The notes under the pieces were generated by a model. That model saw only the letters and a program-made list of their open reading frames with translations, was not told the DNA's origin and did no database searches. A stretch of 64,000 nt of DNA. Origin: Promicromonospora sukumoe. Its GTDB lineage: Bacteria > Actinomycetota > Actinomycetes > Actinomycetales > Cellulomonadaceae. Location of the stretch: NCBI RefSeq assembly GCF_014137995.1, contig NZ_JACGWV010000001.1, positions 2,294,001-2,358,000 of the forward strand, written 5' to 3'. Below are positions 24,715-33,226 of this stretch, piece after piece (position 1 is the first letter of the stretch; every line of letters begins with the position of its first letter). The translations under genes and the position numbers were made by a program.

Positions 24715-27216
24715 TTAGATCCGTCTCTCGGTGCTCGTCTCGCCGCGCCGCACGGGGTTCGCGAGCGAACCCGCGTAGATCAGCGACTCGGACTGGTTGG
24801 TCAGGTCCACCATCTGCAGGGTGTTGCGCAGCTGGAGGCGGTTCAGGCAGGAGTGCGCGAAGCGCGCGGCCCGCAGGTCGATGCCCGTGGCGGCGTGCAC
24901 GTCAGGGTGCTCGGCCGCGTGCCGGTCGATGGTCTCGGCGACCAGCGCCCAGAACCGGTCCTCGGGCAGCACGCCGTCCTCCGCGAGAATGCCCGACAGG
25001 TGCCGCAGCACGCCGTCGAACACGTCGGTGAAGACCGCGAGCGCCTTCTCGTCGTCGTCCACGGCGGCGCGGATGCGCGCGACGGCGTCGGGCAGCGGGC
25101 CCTGCCCCAGGACGGCGACCTCCTCGCCGATGTCCTTCATGATGGCGCGCCGCACGACGCCGTCGCGCAGCACGAGGATGAGGTTCTCCCCGTGGGGCAT
25201 GAACGCGAGCTCGTAGGTGAGCAGGCAGTGCACCAGCGGGTACAGGTAGGCGTCGAGGTAGGCGCGCAGCCACTCCTGCGGCGCGACGCCGGACTCGCGG
25301 ACCAGGCCGGTGACGAAGGCCGCCCCTCCCGCGTCGCGATGCAGCAGGCTCGCCATGGTGACCAGGCGCTCGCCGGGCTCCAGCCGGGGCACGGGCGACT
25401 CGCGCCACAGGGCGGCGAGCATCTTGCGGTGCGGGTTGGGCTGGGGCGTGCGGTGGTAGACGTCGCCCGTGTAGCCGACGGAGGCGAGCTCGCGCAGCAC
25501 GCCGAAGCCGTTGCGGCGCAGGGTCTCGTCGCTCGTAACCAGGTCGGCGACCCAGTCGTTGATCGCGGGCGTGGCCCGCATGTAGGCCGGGGACAGCCCG
25601 CGCAGGAACCCCATGTTCTGGATCGCGAGCGCCACCTTGACGTAGTGCCGCTCGGGGCGGGTGCGGTTGAACATGGTGCGGATCGACTGCTGGGCCTGGT
25701 ACTCGTCCGAGCCGGGGCCGAGCGGCACGAGGTCGCCGCGCGCGACGTCGGCGGCGAACGTGACCGCCACGCGGTGCTCCCACTGCCAGGGGTGCACCGG
25801 CAGGTAGAGGTAGTCGGCGGGGTCGTGGCCGCGGGCGTCCAGGCGGTCGGCGAACGCGGCGCGCTCGGCGTCGGACAGCTCGCCCGGGGTGTCGGGGCCG
25901 CCGTAGTGGCCGGCCTCGGTCTGGTCGGCGGACAGCGCGAGGTGGCTGTGCTCGCGGCGCGCGGCGAGCCACAGCATGCGCAGGCGCTCACCGCGCTCGG
26001 GGGCGTAGGCGCGGTAGTCGCGCAGGGAGAAGCCGATGCGGCCGTTGTTCGCGACGAAGCTCGGGTGCCCCTCGGACATCGCGGCCTCGACCTGCTGGAA
26101 CGCCTCGGCGGTGGCGTGCGTGCCGGACGCCGTCCGGGCCGCCTCCAGCAGTCCCGCCACCGACGGCGTGGTGCCGTCGAGCTCACGCTCCCGCTTCGCG
26201 GCCGCGCTCGCCAGGGTGGCCGACAGCTCTTCGAGGTACGTCGCCAGGAGCGCGTCGGGCACCTGGAGCAGCGGCTGCAGCTCGGCGACCAGCTCCAGCA
26301 CGTCCACGGGCAGGACGACGACGCCGCGCACCCCGGCGTCGGCCGTGCGGCGGATCGAGTCCGGGTCGATGACCCAGTGCTCCAGGGCGTAGCGGCGCGC
26401 GGTGAACCGGTAGGTGACGCCGTCCAGGTCGAGACGGTAGGCGCCGTCGGTGTCGCTCTCCGGCTCCGGCGCGAAGAGCCGCTCGTGGGCGAGCTCCGCG
26501 AGCGCCTTGGCGGCGAGGTGCCGGTGGGCGTGCTCCATGAGCGGCGCGGTCAGGTGCGTCGCGATCATGGGGTCGGGCCTGTGGGTCGCGGGCTCGCGGT
26601 GCGAGCCGGCCCCGGCGCCGTCAGCCGGGAAGCCGTCGCCGAGCGCGGAGGCCGCGAAGTCGGCGCGGGTCGCGACGCTGAGCGCCGCGCGCTTGGCGTG
26701 CGCGCCGCTGCCGAGGTCCACCTCGCGGAGCACGCGGAACCCCGCGGCGGCGTTCTTGGCGGCGATCTTCCGGTTGCCGACGTCGGGCTCGACGACGACG
26801 CGGAGCGCGCCCCTGGTGGTCAGGCAGAACCGCATGACCGCCGTCATGACGGTGTCGGTCAGGCCGTGCCGCGGCGTCGCGGGCGGGGCGACGAGCAGGT
26901 GCATGCCGAGGTCGCCGGGCTGCGTGTCGTGCACGCCGTCGAGCAGGAGGGACGGGTCGTACGTCTCGGTGAGGAACAGCGGCTCTCCGTCGACGCGGCC
27001 GAGCCAGGCGTCCTCGTTCGGGCGCGAGGCGATGCCGGCCAGGTACTCGCGCACGTCGTCGACGTGCAGGTCGGCCATCTGCCAGTACGACGACGCGGGG
27101 TGCGCCAGCCAGCGCTGCACCAGCTCGGCATCGCGCACCGGGTCGACCGGCTCGATCGTCACCTCGCCGAGCCGGGTCGACGTCGTGAAGGTGTGCAGTG
27201 TCGTCGGGGTGCTCAC
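24715..27216 (-). CDS. desD: Fusion: GNAT acyltransferase + IucA/IucC NIS siderophore synthetase (DesC-DesD-like)
   Basis: Residues 1 to about 200 form an acyl-CoA acyltransferase of the DesC/IucB type (RWLAHPASSYWQMADLHVDDVREYL, EPDVGNRKIAAKNAAAGFRVLREV). After a short linker, about 220-810 is an NRPS-independent siderophore synthetase: EGHPSFVANNGRIGFSLRDY (ATP-binding entry), YLYLPVHPWQWEH, TMFNRTRPERHYVKVALAIQNMGFLRGLSP, FMPHGENLIL and MKDIGEEV, with a FhuF-like C-terminus. The expected role is N-acylation of the hydroxydiamine and then ATP-dependent oligomerisation or cyclisation. Start GTG overlaps the stop of the monooxygenase gene (GTGA). Confidence 0.9.
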   Translation of the reverse strand: MSTPTTLHTFTTSTRLGEVTIEPVDPVRDAELVQRWLAHPASSYWQMADLHVDDVREYLAGIASRPNEDAWLGRVDGEPLFLTETYDPSLLLDGVHDTQPGDLGMHLLVAPPATPRHGLTDTVMTAVMRFCLTTRGALRVVVEPDVGNRKIAAKNAAAGFRVLREVDLGSGAHAKRAALSVATRADFAASALGDGFPADGAGAGSHREPATHRPDPMIATHLTAPLMEHAHRHLAAKALAELAHERLFAPEPESDTDGAYRLDLDGVTYRFTARRYALEHWVIDPDSIRRTADAGVRGVVVLPVDVLELVAELQPLLQVPDALLATYLEELSATLASAAAKRERELDGTTPSVAGLLEAARTASGTHATAEAFQQVEAAMSEGHPSFVANNGRIGFSLRDYRAYAPERGERLRMLWLAARREHSHLALSADQTEAGHYGGPDTPGELSDAERAAFADRLDARGHDPADYLYLPVHPWQWEHRVAVTFAADVARGDLVPLGPGSDEYQAQQSIRTMFNRTRPERHYVKVALAIQNMGFLRGLSPAYMRATPAINDWVADLVTSDETLRRNGFGVLRELASVGYTGDVYHRTPQPNPHRKMLAALWRESPVPRLEPGERLVTMASLLHRDAGGAAFVTGLVRESGVAPQEWLRAYLDAYLYPLVHCLLTYELAFMPHGENLILVLRDGVVRRAIMKDIGEEVAVLGQGPLPDAVARIRAAVDDDEKALAVFTDVFDGVLRHLSGILAEDGVLPEDRFWALVAETIDRHAAEHPDVHAATGIDLRAARFAHSCLNRLQLRNTLQMVDLTNQSESLIYAGSLANPVRRGETSTERRI

Positions 27217-28697
27217 CGGGCGGCCTCCATCTCGTTGTCGGTCGGTCGCGGTTTGGTCGCCCGGGTGTCGGGCTCGGCGGCGGGGACCCCGCCGTCGGGC
27301 AGGCCGAACTGCTGGAAGGCGATGCGGCGCTCGATCGGGTACGGCTCGCGGCCGGTGACGTTCGCGAGGATCACGGAGTTGCGCCAGGCGCCGAAGCCGA
27401 GGTCGGGGGCGGTGACGCCGTGGGTGTGCTCCTCGCCGTTGACGACGTGGATGCGCTTGTCGTCGTCCACGGTGTAGTCGCGGGTCACGGCGTAGCGGCC
27501 GCGGGCGTCGAGGTTGACCAGGCCGGGGGCCAGGAACTCCGGCACCGAGGCGGCGTAGCCCGTGGCCGCGACGATCGCGCGGGTGCGGTGCTCCGCCGTC
27601 GTGCCGAGCTGGGCGTGGCGCAGGGTCAGGACGTACTCGCCCCTGCCCTCGGCGCCGGCGGCATCCGTACCGGCGGGGTCGAAGCGGGCCGCGACCACCT
27701 CCGTGTCGGACAGCAGCGTGGTCGGCACCTCGGTACCCAGCGCGGACTTGCGGTACAGGGTGTCGTAGATGTCGTCGATCAGGTCGCCGCTGATGCCCTT
27801 GTAGAGGTTGCGCTGCTCGCGCCCCAGCACGTCGCGCTGCTCGATCGGGAGCGAGACGTAGTGGTCGGTGTACTCGGGCGACGTCATCTCGAGCGTCAGC
27901 TTCGTGTACTCCATCGGGAAGAACCGGGGCGAGCGGGTCACCCAGTCCACGCGGTGCTCCCCCGGGCCGGTGCCGCAGTCCTCCAGCAGGTCGCGGTACA
28001 CCTCGGCCGCGGACTGCCCGCTGCCCACCACCGTGACCGAGCCCGCGGCGCGCAGGTCGTCCCGGCGCGGCAGGTAGTCGCTGGTGTGCACCACGGGACC
28101 CGCGCCCGCCGCGCCGTCGGAACCCCCGGCCCCCGCCAGGCCCTCCAGGAAGGCCGGCAGCCGCGGCTGGGTGCCGGTGCCGAGCACGAGGTGCTTGGCA
28201 CAGTATTTCTCGACGCCGTGGGCGGTCTCGGCGGTCACCTCGAACAGGTAGCCGCCCCCGCCCGACGACGCACCCGCTCGGGCGGACGGGTCCGCGACCC
28301 GGACCACGCTCGTCACGCGCCTCCCCCAGCGCAGGCTCGGGAGCTGCTCGGCCACCCAGCGGCAGTACTGGTCGTACTCGGCGCGCAGCGGGTAGAACGA
28401 CTCGCGGATGTAGAACGGGTACAGCCGCCCCGTCGCCTTGAGCCAGGCCAGGAACGAGTAGGGCGACGTCGGGTCCGCCATCGTCACCAGGTCGGCCAGG
28501 AACGGGACCTGGAGCGTGGTGCCCTCGATCAGCATCCCGGCGTGCCAGGAGAAGCCGTCGCGCTGGTCCAGGAAGACGGCGTCGACGTCGGGCAGGGGCT
28601 GGGCGAGCGCCGCGAGGCCCAGGTCGAACGGACCGATGCCGATGCCGAGCAGGTCGTGGACCTTCACCTGTCCGGCGGTCGTCAGGTCCGCGCTCAT
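27213..28697 (-). CDS. desB: Lysine/cadaverine N-hydroxylase (DesB/IucD-like flavin monooxygenase)
   Basis: The enzyme hydroxylates the terminal amine of a diamine using FAD, NADPH and O2. The 494-residue sequence shows LLGIGIGPFDLGLAALA (FAD loop), WHAGMLIEGTTLQVPFLADLVTMADPTSPYSFLAWLK (family signature), LGTGTQPRLP, VTVVGSGQSAAEVYRDLL (NADPH loop) and ATGYAASVPEFL near the C-terminus. The ATG overlaps the decarboxylase stop (ATGA). Specificity for cadaverine is inferred from the neighbours. Confidence 0.92.
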   Translation of the reverse strand: MSADLTTAGQVKVHDLLGIGIGPFDLGLAALAQPLPDVDAVFLDQRDGFSWHAGMLIEGTTLQVPFLADLVTMADPTSPYSFLAWLKATGRLYPFYIRESFYPLRAEYDQYCRWVAEQLPSLRWGRRVTSVVRVADPSARAGASSGGGGYLFEVTAETAHGVEKYCAKHLVLGTGTQPRLPAFLEGLAGAGGSDGAAGAGPVVHTSDYLPRRDDLRAAGSVTVVGSGQSAAEVYRDLLEDCGTGPGEHRVDWVTRSPRFFPMEYTKLTLEMTSPEYTDHYVSLPIEQRDVLGREQRNLYKGISGDLIDDIYDTLYRKSALGTEVPTTLLSDTEVVAARFDPAGTDAAGAEGRGEYVLTLRHAQLGTTAEHRTRAIVAATGYAASVPEFLAPGLVNLDARGRYAVTRDYTVDDDKRIHVVNGEEHTHGVTAPDLGFGAWRNSVILANVTGREPYPIERRIAFQQFGLPDGGVPAAEPDTRATKPRPTDNEMEAAR

Positions 28698-30289
28698 CGC
28701 GCCTCCTCCTCGCTGCGGGCGAGCCGCGGGTGCACGTCCCGGCACGGCGGCTCCTCGGTGTCCGCGAGCGCCTCCCCCGCGAGCAGCCCGTGGGCGGCGG
28801 AGCGGACGAGCTCCAGCACGCCGCGGATGTCGGCGAGCGTGGCGTCGGGGTTGAGCAGGGTCAGCTTGAGGCAGGGGCGGCCGTCGATCACGGTCTTGGC
28901 GACCAGGGTGCGGCCCGAGTCGAACAGGACGCGCCGCACCTGGGGCACGAGCGCGTCGGCGCGCTCGACGTCGAGGCCGTCGGGCTCGTAGCGGAACAGG
29001 ACGGTGGACAGGTCGGTGCCCCCGACGAGGCGGAAGTCGCGGTCCGTGGCGAGGTCCTGGTGCACGGCGGCGGTCAGGTCGCAGACGGCGTCCACCATGG
29101 CGCCGATGCCGTCCGCACCGAGGGCACGCAGCGTGACCCAGAGCTTGAGCGCGTCGAAGCGGCGCGTGGTCTGCAGGGACTTGTCGACCTGGTTGAGGTC
29201 GGGGGTGGGCTCGCCGAGCTCCTCGCTCGGGTTGAGGTAGTCGGCGTGCCAGGCCACGGGGGCGAGGTCGGCCCGCTCGCGCACGATCAGGGCGCTGGAG
29301 GAGACGGGCTGGAAGAACGACTTGTGGAAGTCGACGGTGACGCTGCGGGCCCGCTCGATGCCGTCGAGCAGGTGCCGGCGCGCGGGGCTGACCAGCAGCC
29401 CGCAGCCGTAGGCGGCGTCGACGTGCAGCCAGGTGCCGACGGCGTCGCACAGGTCGGCGATCGGGCCCAGCGGGTCGATGCGGCCGCGGTCGGTGGTGCC
29501 CGCGGTGGCGACGACGGCGATCACGGTGTCGCCGGTGCGCTCGATGTCGACGAGGGTCTCCCCCAGGGCGTCCGCGCTCATCCGGCCCTCGGTGTCGGTG
29601 CCGACCTCGACCACGGCGTCGCGCGGCAGGCCGAGCAGCAGCGCCGACTTGGCGACGCTGAAGTGGCTCGCGGACGTGGCGAGGATGCGCATCGACTCCA
29701 GGCGGGTGCCGTCGCGGCGCGACCGCTCGCGGGCCAGGAACAGGGCCTGGAAGTTCGACTGGGTGCCGCCCGAGGTGAAGATGCCGTCGGCGCCGTCGGG
29801 CCGGTCTCCGTCGAGCGGGAAGCCGATGCGGCCCGCCGTCCACTCCACCAGGCGGCGCTCCATGAGCGTGGCGACCGTGGACTGGTCGTAGGTGTCCACG
29901 GAGGTGTTGATCGCGGCCAGCATCGTCTCCGCGCCGACGGCGGGCAGCGCGACGGGGCAGTTCAGGTGCGCGGCGTACGTGGGCTCGTGGAACCAGATCG
30001 CATGCGTCGCGTACAGGTCCGCGGCCTCGCGCAGCGCCTCCTGGGTGCCCGACGGCGGGCCGTCCAGGTCGACGGCGTCCACCAGGCGCTGCAGCTCGGC
30101 GCGGCTGGCCCCCGAGAACGGCTGGGTCACCGACGTGAGCCGGGCGGCGATGTCGTCGGCGACCGCGCGGACCGTGTCCGCATAGGTGCTCGCGGTGGCC
30201 CCGCGCAACAACGCGGTCGTGTCGTGGTTCGCACCCGGGGAGGGCGCGCTGGGCACTGGCTGCGTCACTGCGGGCAGGCGTGAGGGCAT
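28694..30289 (-). CDS. desA: PLP-dependent L-lysine decarboxylase of siderophore synthesis (DesA-like)
   Basis: The protein is a group II amino-acid decarboxylase of 531 residues, slightly longer than usual because of an N-terminal extension. Motifs are FTSGGTQSNFQALFLARE, ATSASHFSVAKSALLLG, VATAGTTDRGRIDP, HVDAAYGCG and the PLP lysine, Lys323, in VDFHKSFFQP. It should make cadaverine from lysine; a diaminobutyrate decarboxylase cannot be fully excluded. It is the first gene of the operon, with an IdeR box 62 bp upstream of its ATG, so it is expected to be repressed by iron. Confidence 0.92.
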   Translation of the reverse strand: MPSRLPAVTQPVPSAPSPGANHDTTALLRGATASTYADTVRAVADDIAARLTSVTQPFSGASRAELQRLVDAVDLDGPPSGTQEALREAADLYATHAIWFHEPTYAAHLNCPVALPAVGAETMLAAINTSVDTYDQSTVATLMERRLVEWTAGRIGFPLDGDRPDGADGIFTSGGTQSNFQALFLARERSRRDGTRLESMRILATSASHFSVAKSALLLGLPRDAVVEVGTDTEGRMSADALGETLVDIERTGDTVIAVVATAGTTDRGRIDPLGPIADLCDAVGTWLHVDAAYGCGLLVSPARRHLLDGIERARSVTVDFHKSFFQPVSSSALIVRERADLAPVAWHADYLNPSEELGEPTPDLNQVDKSLQTTRRFDALKLWVTLRALGADGIGAMVDAVCDLTAAVHQDLATDRDFRLVGGTDLSTVLFRYEPDGLDVERADALVPQVRRVLFDSGRTLVAKTVIDGRPCLKLTLLNPDATLADIRGVLELVRSAAHGLLAGEALADTEEPPCRDVHPRLARSEEEAR

Positions 30290-30350
30290 GCGGAAGGCTC
30301 CTCGTGAAGGCGAAAGGAACGCCGCCCGGGAGCGGACGGCGTGGTGCGAC

Positions 30351-30369
30351 TTAGGTTTGCCTGACCTAA
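30351..30369 (-). promoter_or_regulatory. IdeR/DtxR iron box of the siderophore operon
   Basis: TTAGGTTTGCCTGACCTAA is a near-perfect 19-bp palindrome and matches the DtxR/IdeR consensus TTAGGTTAGGCTAACCTAA at 16 positions. It lies upstream of the decarboxylase. Confidence 0.9.
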
Positions 30370-30429
30370 CTTAATCCTTCGGGCATCCGCGTCAAGCCAT
30401 GGCGGTGTCGCGATACGTGTCGCCCGTCA

Positions 30430-30462
30430 CTCTCCCGGAGCCGGCAGCCGACCCCGGGAGAG
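30430..30462 (-). terminator. Hairpin after the sigma-factor operon
   Basis: CTCTCCCGG (30430-30438) pairs with CCGGGAGAG (30454-30462). It lies 24 bp beyond the stop of the membrane-protein gene. No U-tract follows, as is common in high-GC actinobacteria. Confidence 0.55.
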
Positions 30463-30485
30463 CGCCGTAGGCGCCGGACGTCCGG

Positions 30486-31322
30486 TCAGCGCCGGAAGTC
30501 CAGCGCGCCGAGGAAGGTATGCAGGTCCGCCCAGCCCTGCGGGCCACCGTCGAACTCGACGACGAGGAAGAGGTTCTCGCCCTGGCCGGCCTGGTGGAGG
30601 AACAGGCTCACGCCGTAGAAGACGGGCTCGCCGCCCATCGTCGCGAGGTCGGGCTGGGCCTCGGCGTAGTCGGCGCCCGGCACGTCGATCAGCTGGGACT
30701 CCGGCGCGGACGCCGTCTGCGCCCACCAGTTCCCGCCGGGCTTACCGCTCTGCACGTAGACCCGCTCGAACTGGGGCTCTTCCTCGGACGTCCCGGCGCC
30801 GCCGTTGACGTGGAGCACCGTCGGCCCGGTCCACTCCACCCCGGGCCCGAACTCGCCGTCCGTCGGCCGGGAGGTCCAGCCCTCCGGCACGGCGAAGGAC
30901 AGGCCGTCGTGCTCGACCTGCGTCCAGCCCGCCGGGACGCCGTGCTCCAGGGGCTCGAGCGTCGGGCACTCGAGGGCGCCGCCCACCTGTTCGCTCGGCC
31001 GTACCGAGGGAGCCGGCGCCGTGACCTCGTCGCCCGGCAGCGGCGCCCGCTGGTCGGTGAGGGCCGAACCCAGGACGCCGATACCGGCACCTACCAGCAC
31101 GAGTGCCGCGATCCCGGCCGCCGTCGCCGTGACGACCCGGCGGCGCCGGACGTTGCGCACGGCGGTCGCCGCGATCCTCGCCGGGTCGAGGTGCCCGGGC
31201 GGCTCGATGAGAGATCCGGCCACCCGGAGGCCGGCGGCCAGGTTCGCGTCGGCGGGGTGGACGTCGTCGGGGTGGGGGCCAAAGGGGCGGGTGCCGTGGG
31301 GGCGGGTGGTGCGCGCGGTCAT
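30486..31322 (-). CDS. Single-pass membrane protein downstream of the ECF sigma factor (candidate sigma modulator)
   Basis: The 278-residue protein has a cytoplasmic N-terminus (about 65 residues), a basic RNVRRRRVVTATA stop-transfer segment, one transmembrane helix (GIAALVLVGAGIGVLGSAL, about 70-88) and a roughly 190-residue extracytoplasmic domain (GWTQVEHDGLSFAVPEGWTSRP, VLHVNGGAG, LFLVVEFDGGPQGWADLHTFLGALDF). It overlaps the sigma gene (ATGA). The N-terminal part lacks the zinc HxxxCxxC motif of ZAS anti-sigma factors, so calling it an anti-sigma factor is inference from topology and coupling. Confidence 0.65.
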   Translation of the reverse strand: MTARTTRPHGTRPFGPHPDDVHPADANLAAGLRVAGSLIEPPGHLDPARIAATAVRNVRRRRVVTATAAGIAALVLVGAGIGVLGSALTDQRAPLPGDEVTAPAPSVRPSEQVGGALECPTLEPLEHGVPAGWTQVEHDGLSFAVPEGWTSRPTDGEFGPGVEWTGPTVLHVNGGAGTSEEEPQFERVYVQSGKPGGNWWAQTASAPESQLIDVPGADYAEAQPDLATMGGEPVFYGVSLFLHQAGQGENLFLVVEFDGGPQGWADLHTFLGALDFRR

Positions 31323-31909
31323 GATCGGTCTCCTGAGGTGGCGGGCACCACGAGGGTGCGCAGGCGCCCGAGTGCGTGTGCGGCCGTCGACTTCACGGTG
31401 CCGACGGAGATGCCGAGCTCGGCTGCGGTGTCCGCCTCGGAGCGGTCGAGCATGTACCGCAGCACGACGACGCGGCGCTGCTTGAGCGTGAGCTCCAGCA
31501 GCGCGCGGACGAGCTGGTCGCGGTCGAGAAGCTCGCCGTCGAAGGCCAGCACGCTCGGCCGGTGCTGGACGTTCACGGGGTCGTCGGTGAGCACCTCACG
31601 ACGGGTGCGGCGCCACGTGTCGATGCGTGCCGTCGCCACGACCCGGCGCGCGTAGGCGAACGGGTCGCCGTCGCCCACCTTCTTCCAGGCCTTGAAGGTG
31701 CGTTCGAAGGCGATCTGCACGAGGTCCTTGGCGCGGTGCTCGTCGCCGCACAGCAGGTAGGCGATGCGGTACAGCGCGGGGGTCCTGGCGTGCACGAACG
31801 CCGTGAACTGCGCGACCGGGTCGGCACCAGTGCGTACGACGGCGAACTCGCCGGCGCCGTCCTCCGGTGCTGGTTCGCGGCGCCTGGTGCGCCGCAGTGT
31901 GTGCGTCAT
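31319..31909 (-). CDS. ECF RNA polymerase sigma factor, SigE family
   Basis: Region 2 is QFTAFVHARTPALYRIAYLLCGDEHRAKDLVQIAFERTFKAWKKV; region 4 is ALLELTLKQRRVVVLRYMLDRSEADTAAELGISVGTVKSTAAHALGRL. The FVHARTPALYRIAYLLCGD start and the 196-residue length fit the actinobacterial SigE-like ECF group. The ATG at 31909 was chosen because region 2 follows at the usual distance; longer in-frame starts would add a basic extension. It is coupled to the membrane protein gene. Confidence 0.9.
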   Translation of the reverse strand: MTHTLRRTRRREPAPEDGAGEFAVVRTGADPVAQFTAFVHARTPALYRIAYLLCGDEHRAKDLVQIAFERTFKAWKKVGDGDPFAYARRVVATARIDTWRRTRREVLTDDPVNVQHRPSVLAFDGELLDRDQLVRALLELTLKQRRVVVLRYMLDRSEADTAAELGISVGTVKSTAAHALGRLRTLVVPATSGDRS

Positions 31910-32039
31910 GTCCCATAGACGCAACCGGGATGCCCCAGGGTTTAGCCTGCGCCCGGACCGGTGCGGACCCGCCCGGGCCCTCGTGCAGAAACTCGGCGCG
32001 AAACACCCCGCGATCCTGGGCATAGTGCTCCCAGATCGG

Positions 32040-32045
32040 TACGTT
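32040..32045 (+). promoter_or_regulatory. Leaderless -10 (TACGTT)
   Basis: TACGTT is followed by TTGCCCC and the ATG at 32053. Confidence 0.5.
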
Positions 32046-32052
32046 TTGCCCC

Positions 32053-32883
32053 ATGAGCAGTGACAGCGACGCGCCTCAGGACGAGGGCGGCGAGAAGACT
32101 GAGCGGATGGACCGCCTCCGGGCTCTGCTGACCAAGCCCATCAAGATCCCGGAGTCGGCGTCGGCCGACACCGAGGACGCCGACTACGCCGCAGCCGTGG
32201 CAGCCGCTGCACCCCAGGGGGCCAGGACTGAGATGACAGCCGAGGGAAAGACCCCGAAGGGTGCCAAGGCTCCCGTCGAGACGCCGCCCGCGGTCAAGGC
32301 CGCGGCCGAGGCGCTCGACCGCCTGACAGAGGAGGAGAAGGACGCCGTCGTCGAGGGAGCCGGGTCCGGCAAGGGCCGGTCGCGCCGCACCTGGGCCGAC
32401 GCGTACCTCGCCAAGCCCGACAAGCCGCTCACTCCCGAGGAGGTGCGCGCGGAGCTGACCGTCTCCCTCAAGGAGCAGGGCGCGGACCTGCGCGAGCTGG
32501 TCGCCAAGCGGTCCGCCGCGCAGGAGAAGGCGCTGCAGGAGTCGCTGGAGGCGGGCCTCGCGGAGGGCATCGAGGCGGCGCGCGCGACGACGGTCGCCGA
32601 GCTCGCCACTCGGTTCGACGGCCGCATCGACGAGCAGGCGGCGTCGGCCGAGCAGGCCGCCACCGCGGCCCGCGAGGAGGCGGCGCGGCTCCAGGAGCGG
32701 CTCGACGAGCTCACCCGGACCACCGGCACCCTGCGCGGCGACCTCGACGCCGCCCGCTCGGCCGCCGACGGCGCACGCGAGACCGCGGACGCCGCCACGA
32801 AGAAGGCGGCCACCGCCACCACGTTCGCCTGGGTCGGCATCGCGCTGGCCGTGGTGGCCGCGGTGGTCGGCGTCGTCGTCTAG
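32053..32883 (+). CDS. Tail-anchored coiled-coil protein, unknown function
   Basis: This 276-residue protein has a charged N-terminus, an Ala/Glu/Arg-rich helical middle with heptad-like spacing from about residue 130 to 250 (EELTVSLKEQGADLRELVAK-like, EQAATAAREEAARLQERLDEL), and a single C-terminal transmembrane helix (FAWVGIALAVVAAVVGVVV) with no residues after it. It has no signal peptide, so it is predicted to be membrane-attached by its tail with the coiled coil in the cytoplasm. The product of 34598-35296 has the same architecture. Confidence 0.75.
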   Translation: MSSDSDAPQDEGGEKTERMDRLRALLTKPIKIPESASADTEDADYAAAVAAAAPQGARTEMTAEGKTPKGAKAPVETPPAVKAAAEALDRLTEEEKDAVVEGAGSGKGRSRRTWADAYLAKPDKPLTPEEVRAELTVSLKEQGADLRELVAKRSAAQEKALQESLEAGLAEGIEAARATTVAELATRFDGRIDEQAASAEQAATAAREEAARLQERLDELTRTTGTLRGDLDAARSAADGARETADAATKKAATATTFAWVGIALAVVAAVVGVVV

Positions 32884-32910
32884 TACAGCCTGGGTCTGGT
32901 ACAGCCTGAT

Positions 32911-33144
32911 CTAGTAGAGCCCCGGGTCGTCGAGGTCGGTGCCGGCGCGCAGCACGAAGCGCCGGTGCCGACGTCGGCCGGGGTGACCCTTGTAGTAGAC
33001 CGGCTCCTCACGGACCGGCGCGTAGGTGACCCGGGGGCCGGTGAACAGGTCGTCGAGCAGGGTCGCGAACGCCACGTCGACCGGCGAGGGCACAGTGTGC
33101 GCGCCGGACCGGTCGGACGCCTGACCTTCCGTGAGTTCGTACAT
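32911..33144 (-). CDS. Small leaderless protein under a LexA-like box, unknown function
   Basis: The 77-residue product has an N-terminal helical part (SPVDVAFATLLDDLF) and a basic middle (YYKGHPGRRRHRRF) and ends DLDDPGLY. I do not recognise a family. The promoter is unusually readable: TGGACT, 17 bp, TATACT, then 7 nt to the ATG, so the transcript should start at or next to the start codon. The LexA-like palindrome at 33137-33152 covers the end of the -10, the start point and the ATG. An SOS-induced regulator or effector is the natural guess, but it is inference. Confidence 0.65.
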   Translation of the reverse strand: MYELTEGQASDRSGAHTVPSPVDVAFATLLDDLFTGPRVTYAPVREEPVYYKGHPGRRRHRRFVLRAGTDLDDPGLY

Positions 33145-33152
33145 GTGTTCGA
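33137..33152 (-). promoter_or_regulatory. LexA (SOS) box over the start of the 77-residue gene
   Basis: TCGTACATGTGTTCGA (plus strand) matches TCGAAC-N4-GTTCGA at 11 of 12 fixed positions. It overlaps the -10, the inferred +1 and the start codon. Confidence 0.7.
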
Positions 33153-33180
33153 GTATATCCGCCGCCCGGACGGGAGTCCA
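33152..33180 (-). promoter_or_regulatory. Promoter of the 77-residue gene (TGGACT-17-TATACT)
   Basis: On the minus strand the -35 TGGACT (33180-33175) and the -10 TATACT (33157-33152) are 17 bp apart; the ATG follows after 7 nt. Confidence 0.75.
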
Positions 33181-33214
33181 CCGAATGCGTTGGCACTGGC
33201 CGCTTCGCCGCCGT

Positions 33215-33220
33215 TACGGT
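33215..33220 (+). promoter_or_regulatory. Leaderless -10 (TACGGT)
   Basis: TACGGT lies 6 nt before the ATG at 33227. Confidence 0.45.
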
Positions 33221-33226
33221 CGGCGG

